Below the pieces are notes generated by a model that made no database searches, was not told the DNA's origin, and saw nothing but the letters and a program-made list of their open reading frames with translations. This document shows positions 8,585-15,919 of a stretch of DNA of 48,407 nt, in pieces. The first letter of the stretch is position 1; every line of letters starts with the position of its first letter. Source of the stretch: Victivallales bacterium (lineage in GTDB: Bacteria > Verrucomicrobiota > Lentisphaeria > Oligosphaerales > Oligosphaeraceae). A program made the position numbers and the translations under genes. The stretch spans positions 1 through 48,407 of the forward strand of contig JAFPYX010000062.1 of assembly GCA_017417585.1 (NCBI GenBank), read 5' to 3'.

Positions 8585-9360
8585 GCAGTTGGAAAACCAC
8601 CATCGTTCTTGTAGTCTTGTTGGGACTTGCTCTTGCACTGGCCTTCCCGCGACCTCTTCGGCACCCCACAGACAATCAAAGCAGACGGTGCACCAGTCAT
8701 TTCGCACAAACTGAAGAGGCGGCCTCGTCCTCCTCAACTGCCACGCGTCTTCGCCCACCCCACGTGAATTCACAGCGGCTTTTGGAGCATTTGCACCGAC
8801 AATACGCCACCATCCGTCACGAATGGCATGACAGAGCAGTATGCAACATTCTGATAGAGCACGACATCTGGGCTTACTCAAGCCAGATGTGGCTGCAAGA
8901 TTTAACCCAAGAAAAACTGAAATCGGTTTGGGAAAAGAGCACCCAAGAACTCTTCTACTATCTGGACACCACCAACTTCACCGCCTTGTCTGAAGACGAA
9001 AAGGCAACTCTTGCGCATTTCCGAGAACTACGGGAACGCATGCACGAATTGGCAGACAATGACGACACCCCGCTGGACGACTGGCGGGAATTTGCCCAAG
9101 AATACGGTCCATTGCCAAAGCAGGTCGTTAAACTCATTCGGAAGCAATTCCTGTATGATGCTGAAACTCAAATGACTCTAGGGGAAGCACTTTGGATTTT
9201 TTATCCAAAGAGTTTTCCAGAAGCAGGCACTGGTGTAACTGGCCTCGGAAAACAAGACGGAGACCAAGAAATAACGGTGTTCGGATATCTTCCTTCCAAT
9301 CCGAAACTCATTCCACCCCCGCCAGTCGAAAACCTGGAAGACCTGCTGCCCAAGGAATAA
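8581..9360 (+). CDS. Membrane-anchored protein of unknown function, coupled to the preceding gene
   Basis: 259 residues, no family recognised. A hydrophobic N-terminal segment (about 7-22) looks like a signal anchor or uncleaved signal peptide. A Ser/Thr-rich linker, an alpha-helical, charged middle (about 60-210) and a proline-rich tail (PPPP near 246) follow. The layout parallels the upstream protein, so the two may be distant paralogues or subunits of one assembly. The ATGA overlap argues for stoichiometric production. Both follow a shared sugar-importer ATPase by only 17 bp, but nothing in the sequence ties them to transport. Confidence 0.72.
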   Translation: MSSWKTTIVLVVLLGLALALAFPRPLRHPTDNQSRRCTSHFAQTEEAASSSSTATRLRPPHVNSQRLLEHLHRQYATIRHEWHDRAVCNILIEHDIWAYSSQMWLQDLTQEKLKSVWEKSTQELFYYLDTTNFTALSEDEKATLAHFRELRERMHELADNDDTPLDDWREFAQEYGPLPKQVVKLIRKQFLYDAETQMTLGEALWIFYPKSFPEAGTGVTGLGKQDGDQEITVFGYLPSNPKLIPPPPVENLEDLLPKE

Positions 9361-9541
9361 CGCATGACGCGTGACGCAGGGTTGCTGTTTAACTTTAACC
9401 TTAAGGCCAAGTCCCGAATGTCCCGGATGTTCTGGACGTCCCGGCACTCAGGACCAGAGTCCAGAGACCAGAGACCAAAACTTATTCCTTTTCCCTTTCA
9501 ACTTTGAACTCCTCTAACCTCTAACCTCTAACCTTTTACCG
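9360..9541. repeat. Spacer built of four different short tandem arrays
   Basis: This spacer holds consecutive degenerate tandem arrays. ACGCATG/ACGCGTG/ACGCAGG (7-base unit) is at 9360-9380, starting in the stop codon. GTCCCGNNN (9-base unit, four copies) is at 9411-9446. CCAGAGT/CCAGAGA (7-base unit, four copies with a degenerate last) is at 9454-9481. CCTCTAA (three copies plus CCTTTTA) is at 9511-9538. The last array ends three bases before the ettA start codon, in the place where a ribosome-binding site would be expected. Confidence 0.85.
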
Positions 9542-11209
9542 ATGCCTCCTCAATTCGTCTTCCAGATGCTCGGCATGTCCAAATTCTATGGTGACAAGCC
9601 GATTCTCCAGAACTTCAACCTCTCCTTCTTTCTTGGCGCCAAGATTGGCATCGTGGGCGAGAATGGCACAGGAAAGTCCACGCTCCTGCGGATCATGGCA
9701 GGCGAGGACACGGAGATTCTGGGCACGGCGACCATCACCAAGGGCATGCGCGTGCTGCTCGTTCCGCAGGAGCCGCGCTTGAACCCCGAAAAGGACGTGC
9801 GCGGGAACCTGGAGGAAGCGATGGCCCCCATCCAGAAGCTCATCGACCGCTACGACGAGGTCATGGGCATGATGGGCGACTCCAGCCTCTCCGAAAAGGA
9901 AACCAACAAGCTCAACGACGAGTTCGACTTCCTCCAGAATGAAATCGACCGGCTGGACGGGTGGAACATCGACCACTACCTCGATGTCGCCAGCGAGGCG
10001 CTCGTCCTCCCGCCAGACGATGCGGACGTGACCAAGCTCTCCGGCGGCGAGAAGCGCCGCGTCGCCCTCTGCAAGGCATTGCTCGAAAAGCCTGACCTGC
10101 TGTTGCTGGACGAGCCGACCAACCACCTCGACGCCGAGACCATCGCCTGGCTCGAAAAGGCGCTCAGAGAATACCCCGGCACCGTTATCATCGTCACCCA
10201 CGACCGCTACTTCCTGGACCACATTACCAAGTGGATTCTGGAGATCGAGAACACACGGGGCATCCCCTTCGAGGGCAACTACTCCTCGTGGCTCAAGCAG
10301 AAGGCTGAACTGCTGCGCCAGGCCGAGAAGCGCGAGTCCACCCGCCAGAAGATTCTCGCCCGCGAACTGGAGTGGATTTCCGCCACGCCTGCCGCCCGCC
10401 AGAAGCAGAACCAGGCCCGCGTCACCCGATACAACGAACTTGCCGCGCAGACCTTCGAACTGGAGCGCGACGAGCTGACCATCCAGATTCCGCCAGGTCC
10501 GCGCCTGGGCGACAAGGTCCTGACCGTCAGTCACCTCTGCAAGGGCTTCGCCGGCCGCGGCGACCTCATCAAGGACGCGAACTTCACCGTGCCGCCGGGT
10601 GCCGTGGTCGGCATCATCGGTCCCAACGGCACTGGCAAGACCACCCTCTTCCGGATGCTCATGGGTCTCGACAAGCCAGACTCCGGCACCATCGAACTCG
10701 GCGAAACCGTGCAGCTCTCCTACATCGACCAGAACCGCGATGAACTGGTGGACTCCCGCACTGTCTATGAGGAAATCACCGACAACCAGGAGAACCTGAA
10801 CGTCGGCGGCAAGCTCCTCAACGGCCGTTCCTACGTCTCCAAGTTCAACTTCCGCGGGGCCGCCCAGCAGAAGCTCGTCGGCCAGCTCTCCGGCGGAGAG
10901 CGGAACCGCGTGCATCTGGCCAAACTCCTGCGTCGCGGTGGCAATTTCATCCTGTTGGACGAGCCGACCAACGACCTGGACGTCAATACCATGCGCGTCC
11001 TCGAAAACGCCATCATAGACTTCACCGGCTGCGCGATGGTCATCTCCCACGACCGCTACTTCCTCGACCGCATCTGCACCCACCTGCTGCTCTTCGAGGG
11101 CGACGGCAAACTCGTCTGGTTCCCAGGCAACTTCGCCGACTACGAGGCGAAATACCTCGCCAACGACGCCTCCTTCGAACACCGCAGAGACAAGTACAGG
11201 GTATTTTAG
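9542..11209 (+). CDS. ettA: EttA-type ABC-F translation factor
   Basis: 555 residues, the same length as E. coli EttA. There are two ABC ATPase domains and no membrane domain. Walker A motifs are GENGTGKST (39-47) and GPNGTGKTT (360-368), signatures LSGGE at 166-170 and 449-453, and Walker B glutamates about E191 and E474. The region between Walker A and signature of domain 1 (about 80-135) carries the arm that contacts L1/tRNA in EttA. The N-terminal stretch SFFLGAKIGIVGENG and the PQEPRLNPEKDVR segment are characteristic of EttA. It binds the ribosomal E site and gates the first elongation steps according to ATP/ADP. It is flanked on both sides by short tandem repeat spacers. Confidence 0.95.
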   Translation: MPPQFVFQMLGMSKFYGDKPILQNFNLSFFLGAKIGIVGENGTGKSTLLRIMAGEDTEILGTATITKGMRVLLVPQEPRLNPEKDVRGNLEEAMAPIQKLIDRYDEVMGMMGDSSLSEKETNKLNDEFDFLQNEIDRLDGWNIDHYLDVASEALVLPPDDADVTKLSGGEKRRVALCKALLEKPDLLLLDEPTNHLDAETIAWLEKALREYPGTVIIVTHDRYFLDHITKWILEIENTRGIPFEGNYSSWLKQKAELLRQAEKRESTRQKILARELEWISATPAARQKQNQARVTRYNELAAQTFELERDELTIQIPPGPRLGDKVLTVSHLCKGFAGRGDLIKDANFTVPPGAVVGIIGPNGTGKTTLFRMLMGLDKPDSGTIELGETVQLSYIDQNRDELVDSRTVYEEITDNQENLNVGGKLLNGRSYVSKFNFRGAAQQKLVGQLSGGERNRVHLAKLLRRGGNFILLDEPTNDLDVNTMRVLENAIIDFTGCAMVISHDRYFLDRICTHLLLFEGDGKLVWFPGNFADYEAKYLANDASFEHRRDKYRVF

Positions 11210-11288
11210 CTTAAGGCTTAAAGCTTAAGGTTTAAGGCCGATATCCCCGCTTGTCCCGCCTGTCCCGCCCGTCCCGTCCGTCCCATTC
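11210..11288. repeat. 7-base and 9-base tandem arrays between ettA and nth
   Basis: Directly after the ettA stop codon are four heptamers at 11210-11237 (CTTAAGG, CTTAAAG, CTTAAGG, TTTAAGG). They are followed by four 9-base units at 11253-11288 (GTCCCGCCT, GTCCCGCCC, GTCCCGTCC, GTCCCATTC). The 9-base unit is the same family as the GTCCCGNNN array at 9411-9446. The nth start codon follows 8 bases later. Confidence 0.85.
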
Positions 11289-11296
11289 AAAACAAG

Positions 11297-11932
11297 ATGC
11301 TTTCCGCCCCCAAGACACGCGAATTATACCGCCGGTTGGCCGAGGTCATCGACCCGAAGCCCGAGCTGCACTTCCGCAACCGCCTGGAACTCATCGTGGC
11401 GGTCGTGCTTTCCGCGCAGGCCACGGACAAGTCGGTGAATGCGGCCACAGCCAGCCTCTTCGAGCGCTGCAAGACCCCGCAGGACTACCTGGCTCTCGGT
11501 CAGGATGGTCTGGAGGAAGCCACCCGCACCATCGGACTTTACCGCAACAAGGCGAAGTCCATTTTGGGACTTTGCCAAAAACTCATCGATGATTTTGGCG
11601 GCGAGGTCCCCGGCACTCTCGAGGAACTGCTCTCGCTGCCAGGCGTCGGCCTCAAGACCGCCTACGTCGTGCTGAATCTGGGCTTCGGCCAACCGGTCAT
11701 TGCCGTGGACACGCACATCTTCCGCGTCGCCAACCGGACCGCCCTCGCCCCTGCCAAGACTCCCGAGGAGGTCAGCGCACTCCTGATGAAGCGCACGCCG
11801 AAGGAATACCTCCTCAATGCGCACCACTACCTGCTGCTCCACGGACGCTACACCTGCACCGCCCGAAATCCGAAGTGCGACTCCTGCGTCCTGGCCGACT
11901 TCTGCCCTGCTGCCAAAATTCATCACAACTGA
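11297..11932 (+). CDS. nth: Endonuclease III (DNA glycosylase/AP lyase)
   Basis: 211 residues, matching E. coli Nth in length. The helix-hairpin-helix is LPGVGLKTAY (114-123) with the catalytic lysine K120, and the catalytic aspartate is D138 (VDTHIFRV). The [4Fe-4S] ligands are C187, C194, C197 and C203 in the C-X6-C-X2-C-X5-C pattern. Catalytic and cluster residues fall on the same numbers as in the E. coli enzyme. It removes oxidised pyrimidines and nicks the abasic site in base excision repair. The gene is followed after 23 bp by a sirtuin gene on the same strand. Confidence 0.97.
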   Translation: MLSAPKTRELYRRLAEVIDPKPELHFRNRLELIVAVVLSAQATDKSVNAATASLFERCKTPQDYLALGQDGLEEATRTIGLYRNKAKSILGLCQKLIDDFGGEVPGTLEELLSLPGVGLKTAYVVLNLGFGQPVIAVDTHIFRVANRTALAPAKTPEEVSALLMKRTPKEYLLNAHHYLLLHGRYTCTARNPKCDSCVLADFCPAAKIHHN

Positions 11933-11955
11933 TTACCACTGGAACAAATCCACCT

Positions 11956-12726
11956 ATGGCACAATCCGAAAATTCCATCAGCCGTCTTTGTGAACTGCTG
12001 AAGCAATCCCGCAAGACCGTCGTTCTCACCGGCGCGGGAGTCTCCACACTTTCCGGCATTCCGGACTTCCGCAGCGCCAACGGCCTCTATTCCCACGACT
12101 GGCATGGCATGCGCATCGAGGACATCCTTTCCCTGGATGTCTTTCGTGCCCATCCGGAATACTTCTACGCGCTCAAGATCTTCGTCCAGCCAGACGACGC
12201 CTACCAGCCCAACATCGTCCATACCACTCTGGCCGAAATGCAGTCCAGAAACATCATCGGAGGCATTTTCACGCAGAACATCGACCGGCTCCACACTCTA
12301 GCCGGAGCACATGACGTGATTGAGCTGCACGGCAGCGCCCAACACAACCACTGTCTCAAGTGCCATGCGCGCTACCCGATTTCCGCCATCATCGACACTG
12401 CGATGAAAGGCGAAGTCCCCCATTGCCCCAAGTGCGGCGGTGTCATCAAGCCGGACATCGTATTCTACGGCGAGAATCTTGTCGAGGAGGACCTCGACCG
12501 CGCCTTCAACGATTTCGCGCATGCCGACCTGGCGTTGGTCCTGGGCACCAGCCTAGTCGTCTATCCAGTGGCCGCCTTGCCGGAAGAGACCATCCGCCAT
12601 GGAGGGAAGCTGGTGATTGTCAACGCGCAGCCCACGCCACTGGACCGCCATGCGGAGCTGACCTTCACCGATCTGAAAAGCACCTTCCAGGCACTCCAAG
12701 ACTGGCTTTCCCAGCCAGCGGGATAA
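11956..12726 (+). CDS. Sir2-family NAD-dependent protein deacylase
   Basis: 256 residues. Sirtuin motifs are all present: GAGVST (26-31) and PDFR (36-39) of the NAD pocket, TQNIDRLH (106-113), catalytic H125 (ELHGS), and a structural zinc site with C133, C136, C157 and C160. It removes acetyl or other acyl groups from lysines using NAD. I chose the ATG at 11956 because the longer open frame would overlap nth and adds an unrelated 27-residue tail. The exact acyl preference is not readable; I see no obvious desuccinylase Tyr/Arg pair but did not align it. Confidence 0.93.
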   Translation: MAQSENSISRLCELLKQSRKTVVLTGAGVSTLSGIPDFRSANGLYSHDWHGMRIEDILSLDVFRAHPEYFYALKIFVQPDDAYQPNIVHTTLAEMQSRNIIGGIFTQNIDRLHTLAGAHDVIELHGSAQHNHCLKCHARYPISAIIDTAMKGEVPHCPKCGGVIKPDIVFYGENLVEEDLDRAFNDFAHADLALVLGTSLVVYPVAALPEETIRHGGKLVIVNAQPTPLDRHAELTFTDLKSTFQALQDWLSQPAG

Positions 12727-12752
12727 TCCCTTTGGCGACTGGCAAATCTGGC

Positions 12753-12776
12753 AAACGATGTTATATTTTATCGTTT
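12753..12776 (+). promoter_or_regulatory. Inverted repeat over a possible -10 element, upstream of the small basic protein gene
   Basis: A perfect 7-bp inverted repeat (AAACGAT at 12753-12759, ATCGTTT at 12770-12776) encloses a TATATT at 12762-12767. It could be an operator over a promoter, or a weak terminator for the sirtuin gene. No good -35 hexamer is seen at 17 bp. Confidence 0.35.
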
Positions 12777-12824
12777 ACCATTTAATGTCACTGAGGAATC
12801 AACCCTAGTTTTGGAGATAATACA

Positions 12825-13055
12825 ATGGCAACCAGTACTTTCCGCAACAAGAACAAAGTCCGTCCCCGCAAGACTGGCGCCGCGAAGCGCCGCCGTTGCC
12901 TTGTCCAGCGCCGTCGTTTGATTGCCTTGGGCATGGACGAGGCCGTCGTCGAGAAGATGCCCATTGACCAGCTCCGTGCCAAGTTGAAGGAACCCAAGAA
13001 GCTCCAGCGCGCCCTGGCGAAGGCGAATGCCAAGGCTGAAGCGGCAGAAGCGTAA
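12825..13055 (+). CDS. Small, very basic protein (possibly ribosome-associated)
   Basis: 76 residues, with many Lys/Arg in the first half (for example GAAKRRR near 18-24 and RRR near 29-31) and an alanine-rich helical C-terminus. I do not recognise the family with certainty. Small basic, probably RNA-binding proteins are known in the PVC group, but this sequence does not obviously match the one I recall. It has one of the best ribosome-binding sites in the window (GGAG at 12813-12816, 8 bases before the ATG), uniform AAG/CGC/CGT codons and its own strong terminator, all signs of high expression. Function unknown; a ribosomal or nucleoid role is a guess. Confidence 0.82.
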   Translation: MATSTFRNKNKVRPRKTGAAKRRRCLVQRRRLIALGMDEAVVEKMPIDQLRAKLKEPKKLQRALAKANAKAEAAEA

Positions 13056-13082
13056 TCGTCCACTGCCGGAATGGTTTTCCTG

Positions 13083-13115
13083 AAAGCACGGATCTACGAT
13101 TCCGTGCTTTTTTTG
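13083..13115 (+). terminator. Intrinsic terminator after the small basic protein gene
   Basis: A 10-bp perfect stem (13083-13092 with 13101-13110), an 8-base loop and an unbroken T-run from 13108 to 13114. It closes the transcript of the small basic protein 28 bp after its stop codon. Confidence 0.9.
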
Positions 13116-13164
13116 TTTCGGCCACGCCTTTTCTTTCATTCGCGCTTCTTTCTATCCATCAAGC

Positions 13165-13680
13165 ATGCTGTGCCCCAAATGCCATTCTGTCGAGGACAAG
13201 GTGATTGACACCCGTGTCATGAACAACGGCGAGACCATCCGTCGGCGTCGCCAATGCCTCAACTGCAATTTCCGGTTCACCACCCACGAGACCATCATCC
13301 CCGTCAACATCACCACCATCATCAAGCGAGACGGGCGCCGTGAGGAATTCAATCCCAACAAATTGCGCGAGGGCATCCGGCTTGCGTGCTGGAAACGGAA
13401 CATCAGCACCGAAATCCTAGACGGAATTGTCGGAGACATCACCATCCGCCTCACCTTGTTGCCGCAGGATGAAATTCGCACCAGCGTCATTGGCGAGATG
13501 GTGATGGACGCGCTGAAGAAAATCGACGAGGTCGCCTACGTGCGTTTTGCCTCCGTGTACCGGCATTTCAAGGACGCGGATGCCTTTGTCAAGGAGATCA
13601 CCCGCGAACTCCATCCCGAGGACACGTCGTCTGGCGAGGCGAAATCCGGCGACGCGCCAGCCAGTTTCCCTGCCCCGTAA
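13165..13680 (+). CDS. nrdR: NrdR, repressor of ribonucleotide reductase genes
   Basis: 171 residues. The N-terminal zinc ribbon has C3, C6, C31 and C34, with the DNA-contacting RRRRQCLNC stretch (27-34). An ATP-cone domain (about 50-140) follows, including the conserved AYVRFASVYRHFKD near its end. It senses ATP/dATP and represses ribonucleotide reductase promoters by binding NrdR boxes. The C-terminal tail of about 25 residues is longer than in E. coli (149 aa in total). No reductase gene is in the window. The next gene begins one base after the stop, so the two are cotranscribed. Confidence 0.97.
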   Translation: MLCPKCHSVEDKVIDTRVMNNGETIRRRRQCLNCNFRFTTHETIIPVNITTIIKRDGRREEFNPNKLREGIRLACWKRNISTEILDGIVGDITIRLTLLPQDEIRTSVIGEMVMDALKKIDEVAYVRFASVYRHFKDADAFVKEITRELHPEDTSSGEAKSGDAPASFPAP

Positions 13681-13681
13681 C

Positions 13682-14506
13682 ATGATTCGATTTCGTTCCC
13701 AGACCCTGCTGATCTACGATCCGGCGACACAGACGGAAAGTCCGCTGGACCAGGATATCCTGCAGCAAGTTCTGGAACATGCGTTTGCCCAAAGCGGCAT
13801 CCATGACCCGACCATCCCCACTGCTGTTCTGGACAGCGTATTGCGTCATTATCGGCAGGCCGCTACGCAACCACCACGCGTCACCCGTGACGAGCTGACG
13901 GAGCAGCTGATCCGCGTCCTTCGGGAGCTCGGCCATCCCGAGGCGGCCAGTCATGTCACGTTTCCTGCCACGTTTTTCCCGATTCCTCACACGAACTGCC
14001 CTGCGACTTCATCCTCGCGGAATCGTTTCTCCGAATTGGAGTCGCTGCCGCCGATATTGCGGCCGACTCGCTATCTCGGCGCCCAGGAATGGGAATTGCC
14101 GCTTCCACAGGACAGTCAGCTGCTGCTGCAGAAACGCGTGATCACTCTGCTTCCCGTCTCGGACGCCCATCCTGTGGTGGGGGTCGAATGCCGGCCAAGC
14201 CGCCTGTATGACCTCCCACTGAGCCCCCAGACTGAATTGGAGTTGCACGCGATGCTCTCTTCCCTTGTGCACCAACTTGGGGAAATCCTCCGTCTCATGC
14301 GGGAACGTGTGAACGCGCTATGGGGGGCTCCAGCCGAACATACCGCCCATGTCCACTTTTTGGAAATCAACGCCCTGGTACAGCTGTCCTGCCCCAGCCG
14401 CAATGCAAAAGTCCGGCAGCGCTACAACCAGCTTCTGCGGGAAGAACTCGCCTCCCCATTGCGGGAGGCAAGTTCCTGCCAGCTCCTCATTGACTTTACC
14501 GATTAA
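13682..14506 (+). CDS. Unknown protein cotranscribed with nrdR
   Basis: 274 residues, no family recognised. No signal peptide, membrane helix or metal motif is visible, so it is probably cytoplasmic. The first 100 residues look helical (SPLDQDILQQVLEHAF and RDELTEQLIRVLRELG) and could be an ATP-cone-like helical module, but I cannot show this. The second half mixes strands and helices. The ATG at 13682 follows the nrdR stop by one base; the longer open frame overlapping nrdR is rejected. Tight linkage to nrdR is the only clue to function. Confidence 0.75.
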   Translation: MIRFRSQTLLIYDPATQTESPLDQDILQQVLEHAFAQSGIHDPTIPTAVLDSVLRHYRQAATQPPRVTRDELTEQLIRVLRELGHPEAASHVTFPATFFPIPHTNCPATSSSRNRFSELESLPPILRPTRYLGAQEWELPLPQDSQLLLQKRVITLLPVSDAHPVVGVECRPSRLYDLPLSPQTELELHAMLSSLVHQLGEILRLMRERVNALWGAPAEHTAHVHFLEINALVQLSCPSRNAKVRQRYNQLLREELASPLREASSCQLLIDFTD

Positions 14507-14524
14507 GGCAACTCTCTTCGACAA

Positions 14525-15919
14525 ATGCTTTCCAGTTCTTATGACATCGTAGTCATCGGCGGCGGCCTGGGCGGCCTGACGGCGGCAAACCGCCTGGCCC
14601 GGGCTGGCTACCGTGTCCTGCTGGCGGAACAGCACACCCAGCTGGGCGGGCTTGCTACTTATTTCCGGCGCAAGGGGCACATCTTCGATGTCGCGCTGCA
14701 CGGCTTCCCCGTCGGGATGCGCAAGAGCCTGCGCAAATACTGGGGGAATGACTTCGCCAGGCAGGTCGTGCAGGTCAAGTCCATCCGCTTCGACAATCCG
14801 CAGTACCACCTGGAATCCACCTTCGACACCCAGGACTTCTCGCGCAAGATGACGGAGCATTTCCGCCTTGCGCCGGGAACCGTCCAAGCCTTCTTCGAGG
14901 CCATCGCCCAGATGAACTACTACGATGACCAGACGATGACCACGCGGCAGTTCTTCCAGAAGTTCTTCCCCGGCCGCACCGACGTCTGGCGCTTCCTCAT
15001 GGAACCCATCACCTACGCAAATGGCTCCACGCTGGACGAACCTGCCATCTCCTACGGCATCGTCTTCGGGAACTTCATGAGCGAGGGAGTCTATACCTTC
15101 CTTGGCGGTACGGACCTGATGCTCAAGATGATGGAGGAGGAACTCCATCGCAACGGCGTGGAGGTCGTGCGCGACGCACGAGTGGAGGGGGTCCTGGTGG
15201 ACGGTCATCGCGTGACCGGCGTTTGCCTCAACGGCCAGAACATCGCCTGCCGGGCGGCGGTCTCCAACGGCTCCCTGCCACGTACAGTCCTTGAACTGGC
15301 TGGCGAGGAATTCTTCTCCCCTGAGTTTCTCGCTGGACTACGACAAGTTCGTCTCTCCACCTCCTCCTGCCAAGTCTATTTGGGCATCAAGCCGGGCGAG
15401 AAGCTCCCCTACATCGGCGACCTGGTCTTCCACTCCACCTATCCGGAATTCGACGCCAATGCGCTGTGCGACCACCACATCACCAGCCGCACCTTCTCCG
15501 TTTACTATCCCGAAATCCGCCCCGGTTCCAGCGAATACGCCATTGTGGCATCCATGAACGCAAAATTCCAGGACTGGAGCGACCTCACGGCAGAACAATA
15601 CCGCGCTGAAAAGGAGAAGCTGGTCGAAGACGCCTTCGTCAGCATCGAGCCATACGTTCCCAACATCCGCAAGATCACCGACTACACCTGCGCCGCAACG
15701 CCGCAGACCTTCCAGCGGTACACCGGTCATCTCAACGGTGCCACCTTCGGCACCAAGTTTGAGGGGTTGAAATTCTCCCAAGGCCTGCCCAAAGAACTCC
15801 CCGGCCTCTTCCACACCGGCTCCGTGGGCATCATCATGTCCGGATGGCTCGGCGCGGCCAACTACGGCGTCATCGTCGCCAATGAAGTTGATAAGTATTT
15901 GCAAACAAGTAATTTATGA
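14525..15919 (+). CDS. FAD-dependent oxidoreductase, phytoene desaturase/retinol saturase-like
   Basis: 464 residues. The N-terminal FAD-binding fold has VIGGGLGGLTAANRLARAG (10-28) with the acidic residue E35 ending the second strand, followed by QLGGLATYFRRKG, as in CrtI-type amine-oxidase-like flavoproteins. Such proteins desaturate or saturate isoprenoid or retinoid chains, or act on other lipids. No phytoene synthase or other carotenoid gene is nearby, so a pigment role is not supported by context. It lies 18 bp after the unknown at 13682 and overlaps the next gene by 4 bases (ATGA), pointing to coupled translation with the L7Ae-like/Gfo-Idh fusion. Confidence 0.88.
   Translation: MLSSSYDIVVIGGGLGGLTAANRLARAGYRVLLAEQHTQLGGLATYFRRKGHIFDVALHGFPVGMRKSLRKYWGNDFARQVVQVKSIRFDNPQYHLESTFDTQDFSRKMTEHFRLAPGTVQAFFEAIAQMNYYDDQTMTTRQFFQKFFPGRTDVWRFLMEPITYANGSTLDEPAISYGIVFGNFMSEGVYTFLGGTDLMLKMMEEELHRNGVEVVRDARVEGVLVDGHRVTGVCLNGQNIACRAAVSNGSLPRTVLELAGEEFFSPEFLAGLRQVRLSTSSCQVYLGIKPGEKLPYIGDLVFHSTYPEFDANALCDHHITSRTFSVYYPEIRPGSSEYAIVASMNAKFQDWSDLTAEQYRAEKEKLVEDAFVSIEPYVPNIRKITDYTCAATPQTFQRYTGHLNGATFGTKFEGLKFSQGLPKELPGLFHTGSVGIIMSGWLGAANYGVIVANEVDKYLQTSNL

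Noticed and set aside
9536..11182. 548-codon open frame antisense to ettA
   Set aside because: ettA on the + strand is certain. The antisense protein is valine/glutamate-rich and low in complexity, as expected from the mirror of a GC-rich gene.
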